DNA of 64,000 bases from Staphylococcus petrasii (GCF_002902565.1 NZ_PPRC01000016.1:23216-87215), one strand, 5' to 3'. Shown: positions 1-10,024, counted from the stretch's first letter. Numbers and translations are program-made. The notes: generated by a model not told the origin, from the letters alone.

Positions 1-873
1 AGTGTACCGAAATGGATTATCGAACATTGGATCACTCATCATGGCATTGAACAAACGCATAAAATCGCCAACGCGTTTCTCGAACAAACAGCGAATACTG
101 TGAGAGTTAATACTAGTCGTATTAGTCCTGAAAAAATGGTAGCACGTTTACAAGATGAAGGGTACGAAGTTGAAATAGATAATATCATTCCATACTGTTT
201 ACATTTAAAAGGTAAACCAGTGGTAGAGTCGATAGCGTTTAAAGAAGGACTTATTTCAATTCAAGATAAGAGTTCAATGTTTGTAGGCTACTTCATGGAC
301 GTGAAACCTAATGATGAAATTTTAGATACATGTAGTGCACCGGGCGGTAAAGCATGTCATATGGCAGAATTGTTGTCGCCAAATGGTCACGTCGATGCGA
401 CAGATGTCCATAAGCATAAAATTGGCTTAATTAAAGAAAATATTAGAAAATTACAACTTAAGAATATAACAACATTTGATCACGATGCTACAACACCTTA
501 TAAAGGTATGTATGACAAAATTTTAGTAGATGCGCCTTGCAGCGGATTAGGTGTATTGAGACATAAACCTGAAATTAAATATGTACAATCTCAACAAAGT
601 ATTAATGACCTAGTTGAATTACAACTTGAGATATTAGACAATGTAAAAGGTAACTTAAAGCCTGGAGGTACACTTATTTATTCAACGTGTACGATAGAGC
701 AACTTGAAAATGAGAACGTGATTTATACTTTCTTAAAACGTAATAAAGAATTTGAATTTGAGCCTATCACACATCCAATAACTGGAGAACAAGTTAAAAC
801 GTTACAAATTTTACCCCAAGACTTTGATTCGGATGGATTTTTCATAACTAAAATAAAAAGAAAGGAAAGTTAA
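1..873 (+). CDS. rsmB: 16S rRNA (cytosine-967-C5)-methyltransferase RsmB, 5'-truncated by window edge
   Basis: The frame is open from base 1, so this is the C-terminal 290 residues of a protein that is about 435 residues in the family; the first ATG-like codons inside are not the true start. RsmB methylates C967 of 16S rRNA using S-adenosylmethionine. Visible are the SAM-binding motif CSAPGGK (from about 331), the DAPCSGLG motif (about 526-549) with the conserved Cys of the PC pair, and the catalytic STCT motif (682-693). The missing N-terminal part would carry the NusB-like RNA-binding domain. It ends 1 nt before rlmN and heads a cotranscribed run through pknB. Confidence 0.93.
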   Translation, partial: SVPKWIIEHWITHHGIEQTHKIANAFLEQTANTVRVNTSRISPEKMVARLQDEGYEVEIDNIIPYCLHLKGKPVVESIAFKEGLISIQDKSSMFVGYFMDVKPNDEILDTCSAPGGKACHMAELLSPNGHVDATDVHKHKIGLIKENIRKLQLKNITTFDHDATTPYKGMYDKILVDAPCSGLGVLRHKPEIKYVQSQQSINDLVELQLEILDNVKGNLKPGGTLIYSTCTIEQLENENVIYTFLKRNKEFEFEPITHPITGEQVKTLQILPQDFDSDGFFITKIKRKES

Positions 874-874
874 G

Positions 875-1969
875 ATGATAACTGCTGAAAAAAAGAAGAA
901 AAATAAATTCTTGCCTGATTTCGAGAAACAATCGATTTATTCTTTAAGATTTGATGAAATGCAAGAGTGGCTAGTTGAACATGGCCAACAGAAATTTAGA
1001 GCGAAACAAATTTTTGAATGGTTATATCAAAAACGCGTCAATAGCATTGATGAGATGACAAATTTATCTAAAGATTTACGTCAAGTGTTAAAAGATAACT
1101 TTGCTATGACAACGTTGACTACCGTAGTAAAACAAGAAAGTAAAGACGGTACGATTAAATTTTTATTTGAATTACAAGATGGTTATACGATTGAAACGGT
1201 ATTAATGCGTCATGATTACGGTAATTCAGTATGCGTAACGACACAAGTAGGTTGTCGTATTGGTTGTACATTCTGTGCCTCTACATTAGGAGGGTTAAAA
1301 CGTAATTTAGAAGCGGGAGAAATTGTTTCTCAAGTATTAACTGTACAAAAAGCGTTGGACGCTACAAACGAACGTGTTTCTCAAATTGTTATCATGGGAA
1401 TTGGTGAACCATTTGAAAACTACGATGAAATGATGGACTTTTTACGTATAGTTAATGACGATAATAGTTTAAATATCGGTGCGCGTCATATCACGGTTTC
1501 AACATCAGGTATTATTCCACGTATTTATGATTTTGCAGAAGAAGATATTCAAATCAACTTTGCAGTAAGTTTACATGCTGCGAAAGATGAGATACGTTCT
1601 AAATTAATGCCTATTAACCGTGCTTATCATGTAGATAAGTTGATGGAGGCGATTAAATATTATCAAGAAAAAACAAATCGCCGTGTTACCTTTGAATATG
1701 GTTTATTTGGAGGCGTTAATGATCAATTAGAACATGCACGTGATTTAGCGCATCTAATTAAAGATTTAAATTGCCATGTGAATTTAATACCTGTTAACCA
1801 TGTTCCAGAACGTAATTATGTTAAGACACCTAAAGATGATATTTTTAAATTTGAAAAAGAATTAAAAAGACTCGGCATTAATGCTACGATTAGACGTGAA
1901 CAAGGTGCCGATATTGATGCAGCATGTGGACAATTAAGAGCTAAGGAACGAGAAGTAGAAACGAGGTAA
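875..1969 (+). CDS. rlmN: Dual-specificity 23S rRNA/tRNA adenine-C2 methyltransferase RlmN
   Basis: Radical-SAM enzyme of 364 residues that methylates C2 of A2503 in 23S rRNA and A37 in some tRNAs. The radical-SAM cluster motif CRIGCTFC supplies C127, C131 and C134; C120 and C351 (in DAACGQLR) align with the two cysteines that handle the methyl-enzyme intermediate in E. coli RlmN. The length is usual. The ATG sits 1 nt after the rsmB stop, with an AAAGGAAAG ribosome binding site inside the end of rsmB, so translation is probably coupled. stp follows after 5 nt. Confidence 0.96.
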   Translation: MITAEKKKKNKFLPDFEKQSIYSLRFDEMQEWLVEHGQQKFRAKQIFEWLYQKRVNSIDEMTNLSKDLRQVLKDNFAMTTLTTVVKQESKDGTIKFLFELQDGYTIETVLMRHDYGNSVCVTTQVGCRIGCTFCASTLGGLKRNLEAGEIVSQVLTVQKALDATNERVSQIVIMGIGEPFENYDEMMDFLRIVNDDNSLNIGARHITVSTSGIIPRIYDFAEEDIQINFAVSLHAAKDEIRSKLMPINRAYHVDKLMEAIKYYQEKTNRRVTFEYGLFGGVNDQLEHARDLAHLIKDLNCHVNLIPVNHVPERNYVKTPKDDIFKFEKELKRLGINATIRREQGADIDAACGQLRAKEREVETR

Positions 1970-1974
1970 TCAAA

Positions 1975-2718
1975 ATGTTAAACGCACAATTTTTCACAGA
2001 TACTGGACAACATAGAGACAAGAATGAAGATGCTGGAGGCATTTTTTATAACCAAACCCATCAACAATTATTAGTGTTATGCGATGGAATGGGCGGTCAT
2101 AAAGCAGGAGAAATTGCAAGCCAGTTTGTTACTTATGAACTTCAAAAACGCTTTGAAGAAGAAAATTTTATTGAGTTCGAACAAGCAGAAAACTGGTTGC
2201 GTTTGACTTTAAAAGATATAAATCGGGATCTATTTGAGTATGCTCAAAGTCATGAAGACTATAGAGGCATGGGCACAACATGTGTCTGTGCGCTTGTCTT
2301 CGATAGACAATTAGTAGTCGCTAATATTGGAGATTCCAGAGCTTACGTGGTAAGTACAAGAGAGATTGAACAAATTACCCACGATCATTCATTTGTTAAT
2401 CATTTGTTGATGACAGGTCAAATTACTGAAGAAGAAGCATGGACTCACCCTCAACGTAATATTATTACTAAGGTGATGGGCACAGATAAACGTGTGAACC
2501 CTGACATATTTACTAAACGCTTTAGTTATTATGATTATCTTTTACTAGCTTCAGATGGACTTACAGATTATGTAAGGGACGCGCGTATTTTAGAAGCCTT
2601 AAGTGAACCATTATCACTGGAAGAACATGGTAATCAGTTAATTCAATTAGCGTTATATCATCGTTCTAAAGATAATATTAGTGTGCTATTAGCTTCTATT
2701 GAAGGTGATAATGTATGA
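1975..2718 (+). CDS. stp: PP2C-family serine/threonine phosphatase Stp (PrpC)
   Basis: Metal-dependent cytosolic phosphatase of 247 residues that reverses phosphorylation by the PASTA kinase encoded next. The PP2C motif series is intact: RDKNEDAGG, CDGMGGHKAGE, GTTCVCAL, NIGDSRAY, LLASDGLTD and the terminal DNISVLL; the conserved Asp residues coordinate Mn/Mg. The GAGG ribosome binding site lies in the end of rlmN. The stop overlaps the pknB start by 4 nt, the usual coupled phosphatase-kinase pair of Firmicutes, which controls cell-wall metabolism and beta-lactam tolerance. Confidence 0.95.
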   Translation: MLNAQFFTDTGQHRDKNEDAGGIFYNQTHQQLLVLCDGMGGHKAGEIASQFVTYELQKRFEEENFIEFEQAENWLRLTLKDINRDLFEYAQSHEDYRGMGTTCVCALVFDRQLVVANIGDSRAYVVSTREIEQITHDHSFVNHLLMTGQITEEEAWTHPQRNIITKVMGTDKRVNPDIFTKRFSYYDYLLLASDGLTDYVRDARILEALSEPLSLEEHGNQLIQLALYHRSKDNISVLLASIEGDNV

Positions 2719-4790
2719 TAGGAAAGTTGATTAGTGAACGCTATAAAGTTTTAGATAAACTTGGTGGCGGTGGAATGAGTATTGTTTATCTAGCTGAAGA
2801 TACTATTTTGCATCGAAAAGTAGCTATTAAAGCAATTTCAATTTCGCAGAATGAAAAAGACGAAACGATGCGTCGCTTTGAAAGAGAAGTTAATAATGCG
2901 ACCCAATTGATTCATAATAATATCGTTGAAGTCTATGATGTAGATGAAGAAGAAGAATGTTTTTTTCTCATAATGGAATATATTGATGGTCCTACGCTTT
3001 CTGAATATATACATAGTCATGGACCACTAAGTATTGATACGGCAATTAATTTTATTGAACAAATTTTACAAGGTGTGCAACAAGCCCATGAAAAGCGAAT
3101 TGTACATAGAGATATTAAACCTCAAAATATTTTAATCGATAAAAACAAAACATTAAAAATATTTGATTTCGGCATTGCTAAAGCACTTAGTGAAACCTCT
3201 ATGACACAAACTAACCACGTGCTAGGTACCGTACAATATTTATCACCTGAACAAGCAAAAGGTGAAACAACTAATGAAACTACAGATATTTATTCAATTG
3301 GAATAGTCCTTTATGAAATGCTAATTGGTCATCCACCATTTAGTGGAGAAACTGCTGTAAGTATTGCCATAAAGCATATTCAAGAATCTGTTCCAAATGT
3401 GACTGATCAGAGGGAAGATGTTCCTCAATCATTAAGTAATGTGGTATTAAAGGCGACTGCTAAAAATCCAGAACATCGTTACCAAAGTATAAGAGATATG
3501 AGGGAAGATTTAAGCAGTGTATTAGTTTCAAGCCGTATTAATGAAGAAAAACATACGCTTGAAAGTGATGAGAAAAAAACGGTCCCTATTGATAAAAATG
3601 AAATTAAAGATAAGTTAAAAGAAGAAGATGCTAAGAAAAATATTGCACAAACCATGCAAATTCCTATCGTAAATGAGCATCAATTTCAAACGAGCGAGAA
3701 CCATGTATATGAGCCTCCTCGTAAGAAACGTTCTAAAAAGAAGAAATTTGCTATAGTTTTAATTTTACTTTTTCTTTTAGTAAGTTTATTCGGATTTATA
3801 GCCATGGGTATGTTTGGTGATAAATACTCTGAAATGCCAGATTTAACAGGTAAAACTGAAAAAGAAGCGGAAAAGATACTCCGTAAGTCACATTTAGAAA
3901 TCGGTAAAATTTCACGTGAATATAGCGATACTTATCCTGAAAATAAAATTATGAAGTCTACCCCTAAAGCTGGTGAAAGAATTAATCAGCATGATAAAGT
4001 AGATATCATTCTTTCAAAAGGGCCTGAGCGTGCAAAAATGCCAAATGTTATCGGTATGAAAAAAGATGATGCGATTAATAAATTAAAAGAATTAAAACTA
4101 AATAATATTTCTATTGAACAAGAATATAGTAATCAAATGCCAAAAGGTAGCATCCTTCGTCAAAATGTTAATCCAGATAGTGATGTGAAAGTGAATGATC
4201 ATCATATTGTATTAACTGAGTCTTTAGGTGTAAAAAAAGTCTATGTTAAAAATTATGAAAACGAAGATTATCAAACTGCCAAAAAAGAATTAAAGAAAAA
4301 CAAATTAAAAGTAGAAATATCAGAAGAATATAGTGATGATATTAAAAAAGATAAAATTATTTCTCAAACACCTAAGAGTACACAAGTAGAGGAAGGTAGT
4401 ACTATCCACTTTACTGTTTCTAAAGGTAAAGAGGATAAGAAAGATAATAAAGATAACGTAGATAAAGAAGATAGTAAGGACAGTAAAGACAAAGAAGATA
4501 ATAAAAAGAACGATTCACAAGAAAAAAGTGATGATTCGAAAAATACAGCGGATGTAAAAAACTATAATGAAACGTACACAATACCATACACTGGAGAAGA
4601 TGATAAAGGTCAGAAAGTTCAAGTATATGTGAGAGATAAAGATAATAGTGGTACAAGCGCTATTCAAACTTACACAATTACTGATGACAAAACGATATCA
4701 ATTCCTTTGGCAATTGAAAAAGGAACATCAGCTGGCTATACCATTAGAGTAGATGGTAAAGTCGTGGCAGATAAAGACATTTATTATTAA
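2715..4790 (+). CDS. pknB: PASTA-domain serine/threonine protein kinase PknB (Stk1)
   Basis: Membrane kinase of 691 residues. The N-terminal Hanks kinase (about 1-270) has the Gly-rich loop GGGGMS, catalytic Lys39, HRDIKPQN (Asp133) and DFG (Asp151). After a charged juxtamembrane stretch comes one membrane helix (about 342-366), then three PASTA repeats (about 370-575) that bind muropeptide/lipid II outside the cell. A Lys/Asp/Ser-rich low-complexity segment (about 575-613) links them to a C-terminal beta-rich domain. The start overlaps the stp stop. The protein is somewhat longer than S. aureus Stk1 (about 664), mostly through this linker. An intrinsic terminator follows. Confidence 0.95.
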   Translation: MIGKLISERYKVLDKLGGGGMSIVYLAEDTILHRKVAIKAISISQNEKDETMRRFEREVNNATQLIHNNIVEVYDVDEEEECFFLIMEYIDGPTLSEYIHSHGPLSIDTAINFIEQILQGVQQAHEKRIVHRDIKPQNILIDKNKTLKIFDFGIAKALSETSMTQTNHVLGTVQYLSPEQAKGETTNETTDIYSIGIVLYEMLIGHPPFSGETAVSIAIKHIQESVPNVTDQREDVPQSLSNVVLKATAKNPEHRYQSIRDMREDLSSVLVSSRINEEKHTLESDEKKTVPIDKNEIKDKLKEEDAKKNIAQTMQIPIVNEHQFQTSENHVYEPPRKKRSKKKKFAIVLILLFLLVSLFGFIAMGMFGDKYSEMPDLTGKTEKEAEKILRKSHLEIGKISREYSDTYPENKIMKSTPKAGERINQHDKVDIILSKGPERAKMPNVIGMKKDDAINKLKELKLNNISIEQEYSNQMPKGSILRQNVNPDSDVKVNDHHIVLTESLGVKKVYVKNYENEDYQTAKKELKKNKLKVEISEEYSDDIKKDKIISQTPKSTQVEEGSTIHFTVSKGKEDKKDNKDNVDKEDSKDSKDKEDNKKNDSQEKSDDSKNTADVKNYNETYTIPYTGEDDKGQKVQVYVRDKDNSGTSAIQTYTITDDKTISIPLAIEKGTSAGYTIRVDGKVVADKDIYY

Positions 4791-4819
4791 TAGTGTTTCA
4801 ATAAAATAATGATGCTGAA

Positions 4820-4869
4820 AGTCTCAAAGTGATTTTGAATTTATATCGAAATCATTTTGAGGCTTTTTT
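4820..4869 (+). terminator. Intrinsic terminator after pknB
   Basis: Inverted repeat with arms around 4820-4836 and 4848-4864 (AGTCTCAAAGTGATTT against its near-complement, one G-U pair near the base), followed by a T-run. It closes the rsmB-pknB transcription unit. Confidence 0.85.
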
Positions 4870-4941
4870 ATAACTATTTTTATTTTTAACTATAAATAAA
4901 TTATGTAAACTTAAGTATGCATAACTTCTTTTTACTCTAAC

Positions 4942-4971
4942 TTAGAATATTCATTCACATTTTGCTATAAT
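4942..4971 (+). promoter_or_regulatory. Predicted sigma-A promoter of rsgA
   Basis: A perfect -10 hexamer TATAAT at 4966-4971 with a weak -35 TTAGAA at 4942-4947 (18-bp spacer). It lies between the pknB terminator and the rsgA ribosome binding site (AGAGGTG, 4994-5000). Confidence 0.55.
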
Positions 4972-5005
4972 ATGTAATTATAAATATAAGACAAGAGGTG
5001 TCATT

Positions 5006-5881
5006 TTGGAGACTGGACGTATTATTAAATTAGTAAGTGGCGTTTATCAAGTAGATGTAGAAGGGAAATTATATGATACTAAACCACGTGGGTTATTTAG
5101 AAAGAAAAAGTTTTCTCCTATCGTGGGTGATATTGTAGATTTTGATATACAAAACATAGATGAAGGGTATATTCATCATGTACATGATCGACGTAACGCT
5201 TTAAAACGTCCGCCAGTAAGTAATATTGATGGTTTAATTATAGTGATGAGTGCGGTAGAACCTGATTTTTCAACGCAATTATTAGATCGATTCTTAGTCA
5301 TTGCACATTCTTATGATTTAGCACCAAGTATATTAGTTACGAAGAAAGATTTAGCATCAGAAGCACAAATTGAACATATTGAATCATTATTAACTAATTA
5401 TCAATCTATTGGCTATAATACTCAATTTGTTGGTAAGGACTCTGATAAAAGCGATGTCGTTGCTTCATGGCCTAACGGATTAGTAGTTTTAAGTGGGCAA
5501 TCTGGTGTAGGTAAATCAACATTTATCAATACATTTAATCCTGAGCTAAATCTTGAAACAAATGACATATCGAAATCGCTTAACCGTGGTAAACATACCA
5601 CACGACATGTAGAATTGTTTGAAAGAGAGAATGGCTTTATAGCTGATACTCCCGGGTTTAGTGCTTTAGATTTTGATCATATTGAAAAAGATGATTTAAA
5701 ACATTATTTTATTGATATTGATAACTACGGTGAACAATGTAAATTTAGAAATTGTAACCATATTAAAGAACCTCAATGTAATGTAAAACAACAGTTAGAT
5801 GAAGGTCATTTACCACAATTTCGTTATGATCATTATCTTCAATTATTCAATGAAATTTCTAATAGAAAGGTTAGATATTAA
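5006..5881 (+). CDS. rsgA: Ribosome small-subunit-dependent GTPase RsgA
   Basis: Circularly permuted GTPase of 291 residues that assists late 30S maturation. It has an N-terminal OB fold, TKKDL (G4) ahead of [10 protein letters not shown] (G1, about residues 163-172) and DTPGFS (G3), then a zinc site formed by C245, C250, H252 and C258. Translation starts at a TTG (5006-5008) about 5 nt after an AGAGGTG ribosome binding site; no better ATG lies nearby. The stop TAA shares its last base with the ATG of rpe, implying coupling. Confidence 0.95.
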   Translation: METGRIIKLVSGVYQVDVEGKLYDTKPRGLFRKKKFSPIVGDIVDFDIQNIDEGYIHHVHDRRNALKRPPVSNIDGLIIVMSAVEPDFSTQLLDRFLVIAHSYDLAPSILVTKKDLASEAQIEHIESLLTNYQSIGYNTQFVGKDSDKSDVVASWPNGLVVLSGQSGVGKSTFINTFNPELNLETNDISKSLNRGKHTTRHVELFERENGFIADTPGFSALDFDHIEKDDLKHYFIDIDNYGEQCKFRNCNHIKEPQCNVKQQLDEGHLPQFRYDHYLQLFNEISNRKVRY

Positions 5882-6525
5882 TGAGAAGAATATATCCTTC
5901 GCTATTATCAGCAGACTTTTTAAATTTAAAAAATGAAATTGCTTTATTAGAAGAAGCTCAAGTAGATGGCCTACACTTCGATGTAATGGATGGACAATTT
6001 GTGCCTAATATTTCTATCGGATTGCCTATTTTAGATGCCATGCGTAGTGCGACTCAACTTCCAATTGACGTACATTTGATGATTGAGAATCCTGAACAAT
6101 ATATTGAAACTTTTGCTGAACACGGCGCTGATATGATTTCAATTCATGTAGAAGCAACGCCTCATATTCATCGTGCATTACAAATGATTAAAAATGCTGG
6201 TAAAAAAGCTGGCGTAGTTATTAATCCTGGTACACCAGTAGAAGCATTGATGCCTATTTTAGAAATGGTTGATTACGTATTAATTATGACAGTAAACCCT
6301 GGATTCGGTGGACAATCATTTATAGAAGCTTGTGCCACTAAAGTGAGATTATTACGTGATATAAGAGAATCATCAGAATTGCATTTCGACATTGAAGTTG
6401 ATGGTGGAATTAATGATGAAACGATTGGACTATGTGCAGAGAATGGTGCCACTATGTTTGTAACTGGATCTTATTTCTTTAAACAAGATGATTATAAAAA
6501 GGTTACACAACGTTTGAAAGGTTGA
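5881..6525 (+). CDS. rpe: Ribulose-phosphate 3-epimerase
   Basis: TIM-barrel enzyme of 214 residues interconverting ribulose 5-phosphate and xylulose 5-phosphate in the pentose phosphate pathway. Seen are the start YPSLLSADF, the metal/catalytic motif HFDVMDGQFVPN, HLMIENPE, the phosphate-loop region VNPGFGGQ and DGGIN. Full length for the family. It overlaps rsgA by 1 nt and is followed 5 nt later by thiN. Confidence 0.96.
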   Translation: MRRIYPSLLSADFLNLKNEIALLEEAQVDGLHFDVMDGQFVPNISIGLPILDAMRSATQLPIDVHLMIENPEQYIETFAEHGADMISIHVEATPHIHRALQMIKNAGKKAGVVINPGTPVEALMPILEMVDYVLIMTVNPGFGGQSFIEACATKVRLLRDIRESSELHFDIEVDGGINDETIGLCAENGATMFVTGSYFFKQDDYKKVTQRLKG

Positions 6526-6530
6526 TTGAG

Positions 6531-7169
6531 ATGAGAATCAATTTACTTTGTGGAGACAGACATTTACCTCAAAATATATTTAATAATGCACAAGACGTAC
6601 ACTGGGGTGGCATCGATAGAGGTACTTTAATACTTACTAATCATCAAATTATTCCTAAATTCACAGTAGGAGACTTCGATTCAGTAACAGATGAGGAAAG
6701 AAATCACTTAAAAGAAACGCTTGATATTCATCCAGTTAAAGCTGAAAAAGATGATACTGATTTAGCACTTGGTGTCGAGGAAGCAGTCCAACGAGGTTAT
6801 AATGAAATTTATATTTTTGGAGCCACTGGCGGCCGTTTAGATCACTTTATGGGGATGCTTCAAATTTTGCTGAAACCTATTTATTCTGACAAACAAATCA
6901 AATTAGTCGTAGTTGATCAGCAAAATGAAATTCAATTATTAAATAGTGGTATACATACGATTGCAAAGTCTGCGGAATACAAATACGTATCCTTTATTCC
7001 TGTAAATGGAGAAGTTACTTTAACGTTAAAAGGATTTAAATATAATCTGCAAAATCAACATTTAGAAATTGGTTCAACACTAACTATTTCTAATGAAGTG
7101 GAAGAACCAATTGCGCATATCAATGTTGAAAATGGCCAAGTACTTCAAATGAGAAGTAAAGATTTATAA
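6531..7169 (+). CDS. thiN: Thiamine pyrophosphokinase
   Basis: Soluble enzyme of 212 residues transferring pyrophosphate from ATP to thiamine to make thiamine diphosphate. Motifs VGDFDSV, KDDTDLALG and GATGGRLDH are the substrate and metal-binding signatures of the family. A TTG at 6522 lies in frame, but the ATG at 6531 (MRINLLCG) matches family N-termini and has better spacing from the AAAGGTTGA ribosome binding site, so I use it. It is last in the rsgA-rpe-thiN cluster and faces rpmB across a shared terminator. Confidence 0.93.
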   Translation: MRINLLCGDRHLPQNIFNNAQDVHWGGIDRGTLILTNHQIIPKFTVGDFDSVTDEERNHLKETLDIHPVKAEKDDTDLALGVEEAVQRGYNEIYIFGATGGRLDHFMGMLQILLKPIYSDKQIKLVVVDQQNEIQLLNSGIHTIAKSAEYKYVSFIPVNGEVTLTLKGFKYNLQNQHLEIGSTLTISNEVEEPIAHINVENGQVLQMRSKDL

Positions 7170-7202
7170 CGATAACATTCATCATAATAGAAATTTAGAC
7201 AT

Positions 7203-7238
7203 AAAAAAATGCCTTCACCACATATGAAGGCATTTTTT
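7203..7238. terminator. Bidirectional terminator between thiN and rpmB
   Basis: Near-perfect inverted repeat (AAAAAAATGCCTTCA 7203-7217; complement 7225-7238) with A-tract on one side and T-tract on the other. It can stop transcription from both convergent genes. Confidence 0.9.
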
Positions 7239-7252
7239 GTGCATTATATTTA

Positions 7253-7441
7253 TTAAACTCTAGTAACTTTACCAGATTTTAAAGCACGCGCAGAAACCCA
7301 AACTTTTTTAGGTTTTCCGTCAACTAAAATTCTAACTTTTTGAAGGTTAGCATTAAATCTACGTTTGTTCGCATTTAAAGCGTGTGAACGATTGTTACCA
7401 GTCGATGCTTTACGACCTGTTACGAAACATTGTTTACCCAT
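7253..7441 (-). CDS. rpmB: 50S ribosomal protein L28
   Basis: Basic 62-residue protein of the large subunit, beginning [13 protein letters not shown] and ending [10 protein letters not shown], typical of staphylococcal L28. The frame also allows a TTG one codon upstream, but the ATG at 7441-7439 is the family start and lies about 7 nt from a strong AAAGGAGGT ribosome binding site. It is a single-gene unit on the minus strand among plus-strand neighbours. The cysteine pattern of zinc-binding L28 paralogues is absent. Confidence 0.96.
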   Translation of the reverse strand: MGKQCFVTGRKASTGNNRSHALNANKRRFNANLQKVRILVDGKPKKVWVSARALKSGKVTRV

Positions 7442-7495
7442 CAAAGTACCTCCTTTAATAAATATAAATACACTTGACTACTTATATACTTTAAT

Positions 7496-7524
7496 AAGAT
7501 ACCATATATGAAATTTGAAAGCAA
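7496..7524 (-). promoter_or_regulatory. Predicted rpmB promoter
   Basis: On the minus strand, -35 TTGCTT (7524-7519) and -10 TATCTT (7501-7496) with a 17-bp spacer. The expected start near 7489 gives a leader of about 50 nt before rpmB. Confidence 0.5.
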
Positions 7525-7572
7525 TAAAATAAAATGTAATTTAACTTAAAATGTTTTGAAATCCTCAAATTA

Positions 7573-7783
7573 TGGTATAATTGTAAGCTGAGGAGTTATG
7601 TAACACATCTTAAATAATTAAATTATTTGAGTATGAACCAATAGTGTTTTTCACTATTTAAATAAAATATTGATTATAGATAGGGTATACATATTATAAA
7701 CGACTCAAAGAGTTATCTATAATCTTAGTGTAGTTTCTTTAAAGTTAACGTCATTTTAACCATAATTCAGGAGGAATAGGAAG
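7573..7783 (+). promoter_or_regulatory. Extended -10 promoter and structured 5' leader of the asp23-like/fakA operon
   Basis: This fills most of the 342-base gap between rpmB and the next gene. TGGTATAAT at 7573-7581 is an extended -10 without a clear -35. Downstream lie three inverted repeats: 7612-7619 with 7621-7628 (AAATAATT, one-base loop, weak as RNA); 7640-7646 with 7652-7658 (AATAGTG/CACTATT, T5 loop); and 7672-7682 with 7714-7724 (GATTATAGATA and complement, enclosing a smaller ACTC-AAA-GAGT hairpin). No known riboswitch consensus was recognised. A GAGGAG followed by ATG-TAA occurs at 7590-7603. Confidence 0.5.
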
Positions 7784-8158
7784 ATGACTATTGAAATCTC
7801 AAACGACTATGGCAAAATAGATATTTCAAATGAAGTAATCGCATCAGTGGTAGGCAGTAAAGCAGTTGAAAGTTATGGAATAGTAGGTATGGCATCTAGA
7901 CAACAAGTTAGAGATGGTATTGCTGAAATCTTAGGCCATGAAAATTATGCTAAAGGTATTATTGTTAAAGAAAACAATGGCGTGATTGATATCGATATGT
8001 ATATTATCGTGAGCTATGGTGTAAAAATTTCTGAAGTAGCTAATAACATTCAATCATCTGTTAAATACACACTAGAACATTCGTTAAATGTCAAAGTAAA
8101 TTCAATTAATATTTTTGTACAAGGTGTACGACTTAATCACAAGGGCAAGAAGGTATAG
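7784..8158 (+). CDS. Asp23/Gls24 family envelope stress protein (YloU-like)
   Basis: Acidic soluble protein of 124 residues of the Asp23/DUF322 family, similar to B. subtilis YloU. Features are the N-terminal [18 protein letters not shown] and the [12 protein letters not shown] region. Members of this family lie at the membrane or respond to envelope stress; the exact role of the YloU branch is unknown. It has a GGAGGAATAGG ribosome binding site and is followed 14 nt later by fakA, the conserved yloU-yloV arrangement. It is not Asp23 itself, which sits in a different operon. Confidence 0.88.
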   Translation: MTIEISNDYGKIDISNEVIASVVGSKAVESYGIVGMASRQQVRDGIAEILGHENYAKGIIVKENNGVIDIDMYIIVSYGVKISEVANNIQSSVKYTLEHSLNVKVNSINIFVQGVRLNHKGKKV

Positions 8159-8172
8159 GAGGACAAAGCACG

Positions 8173-9831
8173 ATGATTAGCACAATTAACGGTAAATTAT
8201 TTGCCGATATGATTATACAAGGGGCACAAAATTTATCTAATAACGCAGATTTAGTGGATTCCCTAAATGTATATCCTGTTCCAGATGGCGATACAGGAAC
8301 AAATATGAACTTAACTATCACTTCAGGGCGTGAAGAAGTTGAGAATAATTTATCAAATAGTATTGGTGAACTAGGTAAAACATTTTCTAAAGGTTTATTA
8401 ATGGGCGCTCGTGGTAATTCAGGCGTTATTTTATCTCAATTATTTAGAGGCTTTTGTAAAAATATTGAACAAGAGCAACAAATCAATGCGCAACAATTAG
8501 CAAGCAGTTTCCAAGCTGGAGTAGATACTGCTTATAAAGCGGTAATGAAGCCTGTAGAAGGAACTATCCTTACAGTTGCTAAAGACGCAGCTAATGCGGC
8601 TATCAATAAAGCTGAAGAAACAGACGATTGTGTTGAAGTAATGGAATACACAATTGCAGAAGCTGAAAAATCACTAAACAATACACCAAATTTATTAGCT
8701 GTATTAAAAGAAGTAGGTGTCGTTGATAGTGGTGGTAAAGGTTTATTATGCGTTTATGAAGGTTTCTTAAAAGGGCTTAAAGGTGAAACAGTTGAAGCTA
8801 AGAAACCTAAATTAGACACAGATGACTTAGTTCATGAAGAACACGATTTCCATGGTGTAATTAATACTGAAGATATTAAATATGGCTATTGCACTGAAAT
8901 GATGGTCCGCTTTGGAAAAGATAAAAAAGAATTTGATGAACAAGAATTTAGAAATGACATGAGCCAATTTGGCGATTCTTTACTTGTTATCAATGATGAA
9001 GAAATCGTTAAAGTTCACGTACATACTGAAACTCCAGGCGAAGTGTTTAACTATGGTCAACAATATGGTGAATTAATTAAATTAAAAGTAGAAAATATGC
9101 GTGAACAACATCGTGAAGTTATCCGTAAAGAACAACAAAATCAACATACGGCTAAAGATGAAGCACCTAAAACAGTAGAAATAGCTATTATTGCGATTTC
9201 TATGGGTGAAGGTATTTCAGAATTATTTACTTCAATGGGTGCAACACATATTATTAGTGGTGGGCAAACAATGAATCCATCTACTGAAGATATTGTAAAA
9301 GTCATTGAACAATCTCAATGTCAACGTGCGATTATTCTTCCTAATAATAAGAATATCAGAATGTCGAGTGATCAAGCTGCCGAATTAGTTGAAGCAGATA
9401 CTGTTGTCATTCCAACAACTTCTATTCCTCAAGGTATTGCTGCACTTTTCCAATATGATGCATCATCTACATTGGAAGAGAACCAATCTCACATGACTAC
9501 TGCGCTTGAAACAGTGAAATCTGGTTCAATCACATTTGCAGTGAGAGATACTAAGATTGACGGCGTAGAAATTAAAAAAGATGAATTTATGGGCTTAGCA
9601 GAAAGTAAGATTGTTACTAGTAATGCTGATGAATTCACAACTATTAAAGGCCTACTATCTGAATTATTAAATGAAGATAGCGAAATTTTAACTGTTATCG
9701 CTGGTGAAGAAGCTAGTGAAGATATGACAAGTCAATTAGTTGAATGGGTTGAAGCAGAATATCCAGATGTTGAAGTGGAAGAACATGATGGTGGCCAACC
9801 TATTTATCAATATTTATTCTCAGTTGAATAG
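8173..9831 (+). CDS. fakA: Fatty acid kinase, ATP-binding subunit FakA (DhaL/YloV)
   Basis: Protein of 552 residues. The N-terminal DhaL kinase domain (about 1-200) carries [23 protein letters not shown] and [12 protein letters not shown], which bind Mg-ATP. The C-terminal DegV-like/YloV region contacts fatty-acid-loaded FakB. FakA phosphorylates exogenous fatty acids on FakB, giving acyl-phosphate that feeds the PlsX/PlsY route, and influences virulence regulation in S. aureus. plsX is encoded about 3.9 kb downstream, so two acyl-phosphate suppliers lie in the same neighbourhood. A terminator follows. Confidence 0.94.
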   Translation: MISTINGKLFADMIIQGAQNLSNNADLVDSLNVYPVPDGDTGTNMNLTITSGREEVENNLSNSIGELGKTFSKGLLMGARGNSGVILSQLFRGFCKNIEQEQQINAQQLASSFQAGVDTAYKAVMKPVEGTILTVAKDAANAAINKAEETDDCVEVMEYTIAEAEKSLNNTPNLLAVLKEVGVVDSGGKGLLCVYEGFLKGLKGETVEAKKPKLDTDDLVHEEHDFHGVINTEDIKYGYCTEMMVRFGKDKKEFDEQEFRNDMSQFGDSLLVINDEEIVKVHVHTETPGEVFNYGQQYGELIKLKVENMREQHREVIRKEQQNQHTAKDEAPKTVEIAIIAISMGEGISELFTSMGATHIISGGQTMNPSTEDIVKVIEQSQCQRAIILPNNKNIRMSSDQAAELVEADTVVIPTTSIPQGIAALFQYDASSTLEENQSHMTTALETVKSGSITFAVRDTKIDGVEIKKDEFMGLAESKIVTSNADEFTTIKGLLSELLNEDSEILTVIAGEEASEDMTSQLVEWVEAEYPDVEVEEHDGGQPIYQYLFSVE

Positions 9832-9845
9832 AATTTAAAAGTTTT

Positions 9846-9888
9846 AGATGGTAAGAGTAAATTTGCTCTGCCATCTTTTTTATTTTTA
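9846..9888 (+). terminator. Intrinsic terminator after fakA
   Basis: Hairpin with AGATGG (9846-9851) against CCATCT (9871-9876), an inner AGAG/CTCT pairing, and a T-rich tail. Confidence 0.85.
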
Positions 9889-10024
9889 AAAAATTAAGCA
9901 GACCTACGCTTTTTAAGTTTCAATAATGTGTAAAATTTAAATACTAGAAAAATTTACAAAAATTTATATTTATATTTTCTAAAATTAGTATAAAATATAT
10001 TTGATGAAACTTAGGAGGATAGAG

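Noticed and set aside
7590..7603. Start-stop mini-ORF (GAGGAG, ATG, TAA) in the fakA leader
   Set aside because: Only 2 nt separate the SD-like run from ATG, too short for efficient initiation; noted only as part of the shared motif.
9970..10000. Possible CodY box (ATTTTCTAAAATT) at the nuclease promoter
   Set aside because: Four mismatches to the 15-bp consensus in an almost purely AT region; chance match is likely.
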